From contig JAYKXP010000087.1 in assembly GCA_037176845.1 (NCBI GenBank), forward strand, positions 1-64,000: DNA of 64,000 nucleotides. Reading direction: 5' to 3'. Position numbers and translations under genes: made by a program. Numbering within the stretch: position 1 is the first letter of the stretch; each line of letters begins with the position of its first letter. Shown one piece after another: positions 22,340-34,849 of the stretch. The DNA comes from Paramarasmius palmivorus. Taxonomy: Eukaryota > Basidiomycota > Agaricomycetes > Agaricales > Marasmiaceae. Below the pieces are notes generated by a model that was not told where the DNA came from, did not search any database, and saw nothing but the letters and a program-made list of their open reading frames with translations.

Positions 22340-24870
22340 ACGTTTTTCCACTGTCACTCATAGCTTCTCCAAGGCAAATGCAAGCCTAGAACATCATCAA
22401 TACCTTCAGCAAAGACCTATTATTCCCCATCACTAATCCAACACCTTTGTATTACCTTCCCAAACGCGCTTTCCGACACCACCTCAACCCCATTCCCAAT
22501 TCCAGACTCAAACCGCTACAGTACACGCAACGCAACCTCAGCCAAGGATATTAGGTCTCAGTTCCGCTACCCATGCGACATGGACCTTGTACTACTCTTT
22601 CATACATCCCACTCCCATTACAACGCATCCATTGTCCTCTGCTCTACCGCCCACATCCTGTAGCTCTCATGCTGCACGTTTTCCTGCACCCACCTCTCAA
22701 GACTCTGCTGGATAAACGCCTCCACGAGCCTCCCAGTCTCATTCCTCATATATTTCCCCTCCTACCGCAGCCGTGAACATTCCCAATGCCAACGCACTCA
22801 GACTAACCGATCCGAGTTCCACCTGCTCGTTTTCTCCGCGTAGCTATCGAGCCCAATCGTCTCGTGTGTCCTACTAAGCCGCAGAGCTGTTCGTGGTAGT
22901 GACGAGAGGCTTGTAAATACAACTGTCATGGTGGAAATGACGGTTTAGTTTGGTTTGTTGGTGTCCTAGCGTATAGAACAGTAAGTGCGTGTACCCCACT
23001 TTTTTCAACGCGTCTCACTGATTATCATCCGCAGAAGCAACAATTACCATGTAGCGGCAGAGCTTTAGCCTCACACTCTCAGCCAAACCGGCAAACCTGG
23101 GAGCGGTGTTCTTCTTTCTCCTCGCTATCGCCACTATACCACACATGCCTCCTCGATACACGACCATCTCGATCTAGTGCGAAAATCAACTCTTTGCCCT
23201 CAATCTGCCTCGCACCCCTACTCCTCCAATCCCATCCTCCAGATTCATACACTGAGCTCGGGTTGTGAGCCTTCCTAGCTCCCTGAGCTGCATCAAGCTT
23301 CGCCGGCTGATCTACCAACCAAGACTCGGATGTAGATGTGGATCTATGTCGTCGAAGGATCAAGCTGGAAACAGGCAGTTCTGGGAGTAGTGCCTACACC
23401 ATGTCCCATTGCACGAGCCCGAGATCTTCGTTTTTCGTGGCGGTGTTCTCGTATCTTTTCGCCGAGATCCGGACTCTTCCCAGGTATCGTCTTTCCCCGC
23501 GCCGTTGAGTGTTGAAGCCTCAATGAGTCTTGGGGAGATGATAGGTACCTATCGTTTATCCCGAACTTTCTGGATAGGACAACAGGTGTCGCCCTTAGGT
23601 TCCGACACGCCTACAGTCCAGCAAATTGATGCTACTTCGTTTCCTCTGGCTCGATGGTATCTGGGTATGGTGTTGAGTATGTGATGGATGGCGGTGCAGG
23701 CAAGGGTTAGAAAGAGCGGCTGAGAATGTTTGGGATGAACCTGGTTGCTGGTAGCGACTTGCTGATATTGGCGAATGGATGTCTTTACTGGCAGTGGTAT
23801 GTCTTGATACTTCTCCGTATGATGTTTCTTTTTCGCTGATCTTCGTGTTCAGCACAAGGCCATAGAAGGATCGATAGCTCCCGCCTTTGACTAGGTGCCA
23901 TATTGACGAAGGTATCTTCTTTCGGGCATTCACCTCTACTCGAACTCGTCGGTATTGATCGGCCAATACTCGAACTCGAGACATAGGGTACGAAATAATC
24001 AACATGGCCATCGGTGCGTCTGTTCCTTCCGTTATAGCTCTTCCTTTACTGATATCTTGTTCACCTAGCACAGCATCCGACACCGAATTCATCGACGCAA
24101 AACGGGGATAGTGGGACAAAAAAGTCATGCACATATTTAACGAGTCGGATTGGGTTGATGGTATAGGCTATACTACACCGAGAGACCACATGCTGCCGAA
24201 CGTAAACGTCCATTTCTTGAACTCACCTCTCAGGTGATAACTGTTCGTTAGCAGGGATGATTATGTCTCGTTCGGGGTTTAATCCAGTCAGTGTGTTCTC
24301 GCTATCTACTACTCTAGTTCTGTGGCTCATCCTCGTTCTTTGGTCAGGGAAGTACCGAGAACTCAGGCAGAAGACCTCGGTAGATGTGAGTGCTCTCTAC
24401 CCCGATTCCCATTTCTGAACGAGTTTTACTGACGTCGTATTATTTGCAGCAGCAACGAAGACAACAGCCACAAAACCCTGAGCACCTTCCTGTACACCAA
24501 TTCCCCATCCAACATCCAAGAATGCGGGAATCCAACCGCCGCCAACTCTTCATTCTCCGATCTCTACGCTCTCAAATCCCGACTTTTTGTTCCGAGTTGT
24601 CATCATCTCTCGACTCAAATAGGTCATACGGAGCTGGAGCGTTTGGCTGGTGTTCCACCGGTCTGGGTGTTGGCGAGGAGTTTACTTCTGTGAATCTTCG
24701 TTGGATAGTCGGGAGTTCCGGTTGAGCAGATACTAGGTGTTACGATTGGGATTACAGCCTTAGTGCGCAAGACCAGGGCTTTGGCCTAGGTATAGATGCC
24801 CATTACCGGCTGCAGGGCCTAGACAAGGCTTCGGTCTGAAGTACCGGATGCCACCGTCTTTTTTGGGACC

Positions 24871-25137
24871 TCACAGACATGGTGCCATGGTGGTATTCGC
24901 TCCGGCTGGACGCTCGAGGTATCGATACTCAACGTTCCTTGTCAAAGAATCACTCTCGGAGAGTGCAAGCGCATTAATACCAACGTACCCCTTCTCATGT
25001 GTTCCTCCTGGGATACTTCTTGTGCCAGGGTTGATGCGAGTGGTGTCTGGCAGTTCTATTCTCAGGATAGAACAGAGAGATTCGGGAGTGTTGGCTGGTG
25101 AAAAAGTAACTATATTTTCAGGTGAGTACTTCCCCAT
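24871..25137 (-). CDS. Exon-like ORF of uncertain strand
   Basis: The minus-strand frame (88 codons, SPANTPESLCSILRIELPD...) and an overlapping plus-strand frame (24848-25174) are both open. The plus strand carries a GTGAGTACT 5' splice-like site at about 25120 that recurs at 35790 and 51810, which favours the plus strand. No domain is recognised. Confidence 0.2.
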   Translation of the reverse strand: MGKYSPENIVTFSPANTPESLCSILRIELPDTTRINPGTRSIPGGTHEKGYVGINALALSESDSLTRNVEYRYLERPAGANTTMAPCL

Positions 25138-26045
25138 TTCAGTTCGATTTCTTACCGTCAGAATGGGTTGCTAAAACCGTACCAATCACAGCAGCCGAAT
25201 CGATGCCGTTTCAAATTTCAGGCTTTCATTCATCCGCTGGCTATCCCAAAACTACTGGCTCCTATTTCCAAATCTCATACCTCAGACACCGTTACATCCA
25301 GCACAGGGACTAGAACCTCTTATCTACCTCCCACCATCAAGCATCACTTGCCCTGAATTTCGAACCCTCGATGCAGATGCCATCAGCGGTCTTGCCTTGA
25401 TGCATGATGGTTATGTGGGGCTATGTCTGGATGCGAGCGCAAGTCGGTCTGCGCTTTAGACTGTACTTCGCTCCCTAGACCCTACTCCGGCTTCTAATAA
25501 GGCGGAACGTAGACTCGGGTGGTTCGGGTCAGTTGTCGCTGGCCTTCCAGCTTCAGCTTGCGCTCATAATACTCGAAGATTGTGCTCCCGAAACCCACAT
25601 CGCACGGCGCTCCTTTACACCTGCTCCGCCTTTCACAGCCGCCGTGACTTAAAAAACCTACTTGGAACAAATCTAATCAATCGTGTTGATACCATCTCAA
25701 TTCCGCTCGTACTATCATCCACGTGTTTGATTAATGGATACTATTGGTGTCAATACCTCTCAAACACCACCTGATCCCCCGAAGACTCCGGAGATCTCCC
25801 ATCTGATGACGGAAACCATACCCCTTCATCCAATTCTTTCTTGGAAGTAACTCTACTTGGGTCGTTTATCGCATGACGTACGGCATACTTTCTGTACTGG
25901 TTATCTGTACAGCTGTGTAGCCCGATCATCGAGGCTTTATACAAGGTCATTCAAGTTCTATCTTGATGAATTCTAGTAATATCATCTCATAGCTATAAAA
26001 CAGGGCGGGTTGGGGAAACGGTCCTGCAGTAACGAGTTGAGAGTT

Positions 26046-27657
26046 ATGATCCCACCAGAATTCGACCCCTCCCTCTCTGTCAAAGAGAGCTTCGTGTATC
26101 CGGTCGCCTCTCTAATGGTGTGTGCTGTTCAGATAAACCATTATCTCACTCAATACTCACATATTCCAATTCTACACGGCAGGTTATGTCCTTTTTATAT
26201 GGTACTACAATCAAAGCTTTACCATATATAGTTGTAGCTGAGTAATGATGCTAATGATTTCAACAGGCATTTATTTCCTCCTTTTTGGTATCTGGGTCTA
26301 TATGATACGAAGTCGTGAGGATACCGGTGACAGGTCTAACCGCGGCTTTTATACTGCACTCACCGTCATGCTCTTCGTACTATCGGCTGTTTTTGTGGCA
26401 AATGAAACCATCTACCTGGTTCGAGGTGGTATTGTCCGATTTACCACAGTCCGCACTGGGGATCTCACTCTCCTCATCAAATATTCGATGCCTGATATTC
26501 CGAGAAGAGTCAACTAGTGAGATACATAGGCTTTCGATTTCTTCCTTACGGTGGTGCTGACTTTCGTTGATCTCCAGTGCCATTGAAGGAATAGTTGCTG
26601 TCCTCATGAAGTATGCCCCTCTGAAACTATGAATCCCTATGATTGTTATTGAATCTCGCCGTTGACAGTATTACAGCGGAGGTATTGCTTGTTCGTCCTT
26701 ACATTTCACTGTACGTTCAAGTGGTTCTGATTTCATGTGCAGATTCACCGTTGTTATATCATCTGGGGATTCGAAAAAAGGGTGGCGTTACCCTTAATAA
26801 TAGCCTCAGTTACCATGAATGGTGCGTTTAGTGTACATACCTTGGCCGAGAAATCATGTGCTGAAAATATGTTATCCAAAACCAAGCTTTAGGATTTGTG
26901 TACATCATTTTAGCGAACATTGGCCTCAACCGGGACCATGCTGATCTCTACGTAACTGGCAACAACATTAGCATCGGATATGGCGCTGGGATCGCTGCCA
27001 TCAATATAATCCTCACGGCACTTACTGGTTTGTCTCAGAGTCCTCCAACAACAGACCAGTTTACAGTACTGATCTAGGATTTTTTTGTATGCTTCCAGCC
27101 GGACGTATTTGGTGGATACACCAGCAACTTCAAGGACGTGGCATTTACACTACCGACAAATTTGTTCAGACTGTCTCTCGGATCATGTGAGTTGACCTGC
27201 ATCCTCTGAGATCGGTGTCTTGTCATACTGAAGAGTCGAATCTGGATTGCTTTATCCAACCTTCAACTTAATCGACTTGATTATGACAAATGTAGCGACA
27301 TCACCTGCGAGTGAACACCCCCCATTCAGCCCGTTGTCCCTTGTCGTTCTTGGAGCTGTAAGTATCTACGATCATCTATAGGAATTCATACTTTTTTTAC
27401 ATGGGTCACGACAGGGTATCGCACCAACCTTGATTATGGTTCGAGGGCGAATGGGAAAGAACATCGAGAGCTTACATGAAGCTACTCTATCCGACATCCA
27501 GTTCACCAGTCGACAAGTGCCTCAGAATCAGCGACAAACGATTAGATCTCAGCTTTTGGTTCGTTCAGCCGGCAACCTCAGTGTGGCCACTGCGCCAAGT
27601 GGTGACGTCGGTGAGATGGGAGGCGTCCAGGGAAAACGGGAGATTCCAGTGGCTTAA
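26046..27657 (+). CDS. Seven-transmembrane protein, agaricomycete multi-TM family
   Basis: I assemble ten exons that keep phase throughout: 26046-26117, 26183-26201, 26267-26516, 26578-26610, 26669-26681, 26743-26821, 26893-27027, 27099-27186, 27234-27357 and 27415-27657. All nine introns are 47-71 bp and GT...AG. The product is 351 aa. Hydrophobic spans fall at about 20-42, 58-82, 113-135 (ending in HRCYIIWGF), 140-160, 175-200 (GRIWWI), 233-255 (SGLLYPTFNLIDLIM) and 270-290, giving seven helices. A polar tail of about 65 residues follows. The RCYIIW and ESG...Y signatures match a large plasma-membrane family of unknown function in mushroom-forming fungi. Nothing is missing, so the gene looks functional. 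It lies inside a duplicated long unit and I see no second copy. Confidence 0.85.
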
Positions 27658-27859
27658 GGTAATATAATTCCCGGAGGTATGTATAAGTATATCTTCTAAA
27701 ATTGTGTTTGTATTTATGTAGAACCGCTGTGGTTTACTTGACGATTTTTTGGGGCATTCAATAACGAGAACACAGCTAAGAACAAGACGGCCTGTAGTAT
27801 TCGACAGACTCAACGGCACCTGTGACACCGAGCCGGAAGCTACACGTATGGACGCGACG

Positions 27860-30060
27860 GGACGCTCGTCTTCTCAAGGTCACGGTGTACATCCGCATCC
27901 TAGTAATATCCTAGTCCAATTGCTACACATATACCGGCTTTTGAAGATTCTTCAGGAAGAATGCCTCCCGAGACTACCTGCTTCGTTCTTCGTGTATCGC
28001 CCCTCTCCCCGCGACCACGAACGCTGCTGGTGCAAACACCCAAGCAACCAGCGACAATTCCACCTGCTGGTCTTGTTCAACCCAGCTATCTCGTCTCTTT
28101 TGGGGCCTCGTGTATTCCACCAAATCGCAAAGGATCTCGTGGTAGCAATGACTCGAGATGCTTGAAGATGGTAACATCAACGGCCGAGCTGGGTTCGTTG
28201 GTGGATGCGTTTATCAGGGTGAGTGCCCGCTGTCCACTACTTTTTCGACGCGTCTTATTGATATGCTATCACCTACAGCGCCAACGAAAACTTCAGAGTC
28301 TCCGCTTTGAGCTTTTAGTCAAATCGGTGAAGCTCAGGAACGACTTTTTCATTCCCCGTGCTACTACACCTATACCTCTTCCTCGATGTACGACAGGCGG
28401 CAGTAGCCTACCCTTGCCCCGCCTCGGGAGTCGCAGTCAACCTTTCCTCAGGTCATTCTCCAAATCCACGCCTCCATGCTTGGGTTCTGTGCTATCCTAG
28501 TCACCTAGGTGGCATGAGGGTTAGCAGCAGTTGTTATGCTTAACCAAGTCGGAACCACGAACCTGAGATTCTACTGTTCGTGTTAGATGCTGGTTGGCTC
28601 TCGACTCGTAGACGTTGTCGTTTCTCGAGCCGTCGAACATCGAATCCTCGGCAAGCATCACCGAGATGTCTGGATAGGGCAGCAACTTTTGCCCAGGTTC
28701 CCATACGCCTACACTCTAGCAAATTGACGACGATTTCACTTCCCGTGGTTCCTGGGTATTGTGTTCAGTCTCTGGAGGATGGTGTATCGAATGCAGGCGG
28801 TGAAGAGTATGCCGAAGGTTAGAAAGGGAACCTTAAAAACTTTGGGACGACATTGAACTTCGTGGCTGGTAGCGATTCGTTGATGTTAGCAAACCGATAT
28901 CCTCACTGGTATGTCTTGATTCTATCCATAACGCTTCGCCTCGCTAATACTCGTGTTTAGCACTAGGTTACTATCTGATTCGACAAGGCGCCGTACCTGC
29001 AAGGTTTCAACACGGTTACCGGTACGTCTGTTCCTTTTGTTACAGCCCTTTCCTCACTGATATCTCGCTGTCCCGACTAGCGCGGCCCCCAATATCAAGG
29101 GTTGGATCGGAAGGTTAAGGCGAGCATAGCTGAGTTTGTCAACTGGGAGATACGTGTGCAGATGCCGATGGAGTACGAGCTATGGCACTCAACCAGGTGG
29201 TGTAGCGAGGCAGCAATGAGTGGCAGGATGACTTGAAGCCGGAGCGTTGATCATGAACATTCTTCGTAGCTCGAAGGAATCGCACTCGAGGATTTATTAG
29301 CAGAAAAACAAGTCTGTATTGTAGCTGCTAGTGTGAATGACAGGGATTTCGAGTACTATCCGCGAAGGATTCAACACTCAAGCTCATGGTTATCCCTGAA
29401 TCTGGCATCAACATCGGGAGTAGAGTTAGAAGATGTAGAACGTACCTTTGCCTAGTATTGTATGGCCTCAGAGAACCTCTCAATCTAGCTCGATATCGTT
29501 GGAACTTTGGGCCATAAGCCTCGAGCGTAATCGGCAGCAGTTGCGGTAGAGACGAGGTAACTGGTTATAGATGTGGGTTTGACTATCGAGTTACAAGAGC
29601 TTGTCGAGTGATCGATGGTGAATCAAGGCCTGTGTATACGGTATGAGAATGGAACATGCGATGAAGTATCAAGAACGTACATTTCGTACATTTTCCTCGT
29701 CAGTGCGGAATGTTGAGCGTGTTTTACTCTGAGGGATAAATCAACCATACTGCTAGGAATGTAAAAATGTGTAGACGTACCTATTGCAAACGTGCATTAA
29801 AGGCTAGAGCACTTTGAGGAAAGTGACATGGTGGTCAAAGTGAAAGCCTTCGCCGCGGCGCTTGGCTTTCTCTCAAACCATCACTTCCTTCAACGCGTTC
29901 AGGTGTGTTCAACCATTCTCTACGCACCATTTTCGAACTCATACCTTCCAATAGCTCAGCAAAATCGAACTCAAGATAAAACTCAAAGATAAAATCATCC
30001 AAGCCATAGCTGTTGGTATGTACGCTACTCTCGACGTTTTTCAACATCGCTCATAGATTT
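27860..30060. repeat. Segmental duplication, partner of 61490-63490
   Basis: About 2 kb shared in order and orientation. The shared sequence includes the CCCCTCTCCCCGC block (27.99 and 61.56 kb), a CTGACATC-type intron (28.21 and 61.76 kb), a block FGTT/FGMG...VAGSDSLMLAN (28.84 and 62.21 kb), the intron GTACGTC...GACTAG (29.02 and 62.42 kb), and the final GCCGCGGC block (29.85 and 63.27 kb). Both copies contain stops; in each the plus-strand frame ends GWIGRL-R/G-RA at a TAG. I call this a decayed gene copy. Confidence 0.65.
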
Positions 30061-32945
30061 TCTATTCAAGTACAAGCTCAAATGCCGTCCAAATCTTCGA
30101 AGATATATCCCTTCCCTTCGATGACCCAAAACGTCGCTGCCTTCGATTCTCAAACACATTTCCTATCTCGACCCGATGCCTAACGGTCACTCCGAGCTAA
30201 AACCGATACATTGCCATCCATACGTCTTCAATGAGGCTGCGATTCCCATCCTCTAGTGACATGGGTACTATGGATCCCTTTTCTTCCTTGCACTCGCAAT
30301 CCAACGCGTCCAGTGACCGGTGCTTGGTCCCCACACCCTAGTCCAAACGCTACACCTTTCCCATCTCCACCTCTCAAGATTCCGCAGAAAAAGCGTCTTC
30401 ACGAGACTGCCAGCTTCCTTCCTCGCATAGGCTTCCTGCTACCGCAACAGAGAATCCCAAGCCTACGGAGTTACACCCGTTCCCTTTCCTCACGCCAGCT
30501 ATCGGGCCTTATGTCGTCCGAATCACCAATTCGCGAACGGGCTCATGGTGGCGGTTCATAGGGTGATGATAGCCTTGTGGATGGATAAATTGTCGTGGTG
30601 GAAAGGACGGCTGGGCTGGGTTCATTGGTTTAACACCGTCGAGTAGGTGTTCGCTGTCCTTTACTTTTTCGACGTGTCTTACTGACATCGTATCATCCGC
30701 AGCAGCAAAGAAACATAGCTGAAGTGCTGAAGCTAGTCCTAACCTTTCGGTAGAACCGGCAAGCCTGGAAAGAACGTTGTTTCCTGTCTCCCGCACATCC
30801 TTCCTAGATATCCAAATGTCCACTCCCCTACCGCCGCGTAGCCCTACTCTTCTCAATCCCATGCTCCAGATCCATACCCCAAGCTCGTCATGAGCTACAT
30901 CAGGGCTCGCTGGTTGTTTCACCAACCGACGCCTCCATTTTTCCTTCTTCGGCTCCACACACCTACACCCCCAGCTCTATCTTGGGCCCCTTCTTTCCTT
31001 CGTTCATAGAGACCTATTCAGCCAAGGAGGTTGTTTAGTCGTTTGGCCCAAGTTATCAACTAACGGAGAGACGCGGACGGTTTGTCGGCATGATACGTCG
31101 TGGGGTAACTGTTCGAGCACGCGATGGAAAACTGCTACGCCTGCGTAGGCTGCCATTGGGGGTGTGGGGGTGTGGGGGTATGGGGATGGGATATGCTTGT
31201 TTGGGTCCAGATGAGGTAGAAGCTTGGAGTAAGGTTGGAAGTGCTACTATTCACACTGTCTTGGTCGGTGCTCTCTCTTTTATTCTGCCCTCAGCTGTTG
31301 TTGATATTTTCTGTCTACAGTGAGAACGAACAACGAACAGCGACGCGAAGCTTGCGCCGCTGCCGCTTTTGAAGACATCTACCCCCTTCCGGGTATGACA
31401 CGCAACTCGACATTGGAGAGGTGCCTTCTTCGTTACCGGTTCTGGATGTGTACGGCGGGCATGGTGATATTCCATATACGAACTTTATACTGTTCATTCA
31501 AGTACTACGTATCTTCTATGTACACGCAATACATCTTACTCGTCGACTCTGAACTCCTGTGCCTCTACCTAATCACGCCCCGTTGCACGATTCTTCGGTA
31601 TAAACGTTCAAGGCGGATAATGGTAACGCTTTGACTACGGCGAGATCCTTGATTTCACCAGCTTGTACTTGTAAAGTAGATAATAGCAATGTGGGTTGAG
31701 GTCCATATGTAGTAAGGGTCCTTCCCAAAATGGAAGGACACCAAGAAAAGGTGTATCTGCGCCTTAGGCTTGAGGTACAAGCCTTCTACGTTGCTCTGGA
31801 ACAGCATCAGCATCTTGACCAACTTGTAGATTAATGCCACTTACTTTACCCAGCTCTTTGAGCATTTCTTCTAGGTATCTCTTGAGTCTCAACCCTCAAG
31901 CGACCAAAGCCCAACTTGATGCCCATCCTAGCTAACTTCCCAGTCGAACGCTGGTGAAGCACCCAGAGATCGGCTATCCGGTACCCCAAGAGCCGCCTTC
32001 GCGAAGGACGGCCGTCGCTGAAAGTTGTACCCGGAAGTTCACGGGGAAGTAGGTGACCGTCGAAATCCGTGAATGAGAGAACATTCATCGCAGCGGGGGG
32101 CAGGGGGCGTTATATTTGTGTAATCGTTCGGGTTTGGGGTGTGTTGGGATCCAGGCTACGGTGCTGAGTGAGTAAAACATGCCATGGCGGAAATATGGGA
32201 GTATTGGTATTCACCTTGTTCAAACCCCACGACCTGGCTGATATAGTCAGCTAGGTATCCATTCTTCGTCAACCGTTGAGATTGGGCGACGGTGAACCCA
32301 GAACCGGACTGTCGAGGTCTTGGGTTGTAGATGGTGTCGGTTGGGCGCGAGGGGTGTCCTATCAATGGGTTCCGTGATGATTCTTCTTGCAAGTGCAAAT
32401 TCGGAACGGCGGAAGGGGATGGGCGAGTTTGAAGCTAACGGAGTATGCGCAGGGCTGTTTGTTGTAGTGTAGTGAAGTCGTGGGCGCGCTGAGTACTCTG
32501 AGGCTAATTACTAGGCGGGAGTGAGGCTATGAGCGCGGAGAATCAGCTGAAGTGTTAAAAGCGCACCTTTTTGTGGTCATTTACCCAGTGAAATCTCACT
32601 CTAGGCGACAAGGATGTTGAGGTCGGAGCCATGGCGCGTGGTTTTGTCCTGAGAAACGGACTGAGTGTGCTATACCAGGGATGTAAGAGGAGACATACAT
32701 ACATTGGAAAGATGTGATTATGTTGGATTGGAATTCCTTGAGGAGCATGGCATTGGCTGGGCGAGGAAAGAGGTCGTCGAAGGCACGAAGCGTGGTATTG
32801 GCCTAAGAGATAGTTGAGAGTTTTGCTAGGGATGGAAGAGAACGAAACACGTACCTATTGCAACTTCATAAAAGAGGCTGGTATGTTGAATTTTATTCCT
32901 TAGTGGTGCAGTCTATAGATGAGGAAAGAGGTGGTCAATGTGCAA
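29850..32945. repeat. Duplicated unit, short copy (about 3.1 kb)
   Basis: Same block order as 18.2-21.2 kb. Plus strand: first exon (29.88 kb), exon pieces 30.06-30.56, the branch-site intron at 30.65-30.70, a coding block 31.09-31.32 (MIRRGVTVRARDGK...), an intron GTCGGTGCTC...CTACAG (31.26-31.32) and an exon FEDIYPLPGMTRNSTLERCL. Minus strand: blocks at 31.7, 31.85 (GIKLGFGRLRVETQEI), 32.2 (SQRLTKNGYLADYIS) and 32.6 kb. Frames are partly intact but do not link into one gene. Confidence 0.6.
31158..31190 (+). repeat. G-run minisatellite, G-quadruplex-type sequence
   Basis: Five runs of three to five G separated by TGT, TGT, TAT and AT. The same block in other copies has fewer or shorter runs, so it has expanded here. 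Confidence 0.8.
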
Positions 32946-33402
32946 GAGTGTTTGCCGCCGGCACTTTTCTTCTCCAAAACGATCATGTCGTCCAAAGCGT
33001 GCTCTTCACGGTGCTACAAAGGTGAGCTCGACCGGACCGGTACATGCTCGTTATTTTTGACCCTGCTAGATCTCAAATAGCTCTGTAGAATAGATTTCAA
33101 GATGCAACTACCCAAGGCATGGTGACACTACCAGTTGGAACCCGGTACGTACCTTGTTCATTCTACTCTACAGTTTCCATCAAGACTCATTCAATCTCCT
33201 TGTACGCAAGCAGAGGACACTTAGATTTTCAAAGATGAACTCTACTCTAGATGTATTGTTATTTGAGCATTCCCTTCCCAAACACATTCCTCGACACGAC
33301 CTAACCTCAACCTTTCCCAAATGCTACGGTACAAGCTCAAGTCTCCGCTAACGAGGTCCACCGGCGAACGATCGCTATCTAAGGCTCCCAAATTCTTTCT
33401 GA

Positions 33403-34415
33403 ACAAGCACGAGTCAAGGTTTTTCACCACCCAGTCATGCTCAGCTGCGACTTCACCCCTGCACCGGATATGACCCCCAGCCCGAATACTGCAGGCACCG
33501 TTCCTTGTATACTAGTGTCGCCGCGTTGGGAATCGTTGATTTCCTTAATAGCAGCACACCCCCTCACTCACCCCATCTTTGCTCGCGTATTTCGCCGCGA
33601 AAGGTCGCAAAAGAGTTTGCTGTGGATTTTATGCTGGTTATAGGCTGCTTCAGAAGATTGGTGTCGTTGAAACGGTGGTCAAGCGTCAGTACTGTCATGT
33701 CTTTTCTTAACGTTATTTACTGATACTTATCCCCCAATAGAGCGTCGATCACAACGTTTGGGAGTCTCTACAGTTAGATCAACACATCCTGAACTCGTTA
33801 CTGCAACCAGCAAGCCCAGTACCGCCTCACTGTTGGTACAGTACCCAAGTCGGTTCCGGCACATCTGCAGCCAACTCGTCGCGCATATCCTGATCCGCAG
33901 CCCGACTTTTCCCATATCATCCTTCAAAGTGCCCGGTGCTAGATGTTGGGGGTATACATGCATGAGAGCGTGGTCATCAACGTGTAAAACCGGCATTCCC
34001 TTCGGTCAAGGATTCCTCGCGGCTATTGCGGTTCCTTGGGCTATTGAAACAATGGTACGTCCTAATTGTTCTCGCGGCTTTTCTTCTACTGATAGTCATG
34101 TTTAGTTCAATGCGATACTTATCTCGAAGAATGTGTACTTGTTTAAATGGGTCATGGGTCGAGCTTCCGTGGAGTCAATGAAGACACGCGGAACGGTACG
34201 TCCGAGTCTGTAATGCTTCTTCTTCAGACTCGAGTTACTGACGCTGCTGGACACTCTAGCTAGGGCAGCTGTTGGGCCTGACTCTCATCGACACGAAGAG
34301 TTTTCTAGAGCATAGAACTAAGTCTTCAGGAAAAAGGAATGGATGTACTTCCGAGGACAAGGAAAGCCAAAATCACGTAGACGTCAACGAGTACCTTTTA
34401 GGCGAGATGTTCTAG
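33403..34415 (+). CDS. Hypothetical multi-exon protein, C-terminal exons
   Basis: Four exons join in phase: open from 33403 to 33688, 33741-34054, 34106-34195 and 34260-34415 (TAG), with introns of 52, 51 and 64 bp. The product contains short hydrophobic stretches (FAVDFMLVIGCF; GFLAAIAVPWAIETMFNAIL), then a Lys-rich segment and an acidic tail ending EYLLGEMF. The start is not found; a TGA at 33400 closes the frame and an upstream exon is probably missing. Intron positions correspond to those of the degenerate plus-strand blocks in other units, so this may be the best-preserved member of that gene family. Function unknown. Confidence 0.45.
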
Positions 34416-34849
34416 CCTCGTTCCACGGTGAATCCCTGCTGGACTGAACTGCTCGTTCGCGACTTCAGTGTTGGGAGAACAAGTACCGAAGGGCTACTTA
34501 TCGTTCAGTTGCATATGGAACCAGGTGAGTTCTTGTTCTGTGTTCTTCTCGTATGAGGAACAGCCGCTTATACTCGCTATCTTGCTAGGTTGCCTGCGAA
34601 ACAAGGAAGACCTTTGTGGTAGGCTTGGGTTGATTCCGCGAGATACGGCGACGGAAAGGCGAGGCTGCATAATTCAGTGAGACCGGGCCGTCACAGAATG
34701 ATGTGTGGTATGTTTGGTATTACATCGTATGGGCGTTTCGAGTCTCACTCTTACATTCTCAAGATGTACATGGACTACATGAACGTTCGGCGTACGCTAT
34801 ACACTCAGAAGGTGCTTTCGCACCTGGGGCCTGGACACACCAACCATTG

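Larger units (their letters stand above)
21180..29850. repeat. Duplicated unit, long copy 2 (carries the 7-TM gene)
   Basis: It begins with the GCCGCCGGCGCTT block and the ATGGACCATGTGCATC variant of the first exon shared with 50.0 kb. It is interrupted by an inserted element (21390-22339) and then has the usual plus-strand blocks (22350-23040). A second set of related exon pieces follows at 23.4-25.1 kb, then the 7-TM protein gene, then a segment (27.86-29.85 kb) duplicated at 61.5-63.3 kb. Apart from the 7-TM gene I find no intact coding sequence. Between 25140 and 26045 only short fragments resembling the upstream region of the kinase-like genes are seen. Confidence 0.55.

Noticed and set aside
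27961..28500. 179-codon plus frame
   Set aside because: It reads through a conserved intron (28207-28278) and its translation is not conserved in the duplicate at 61.5 kb.
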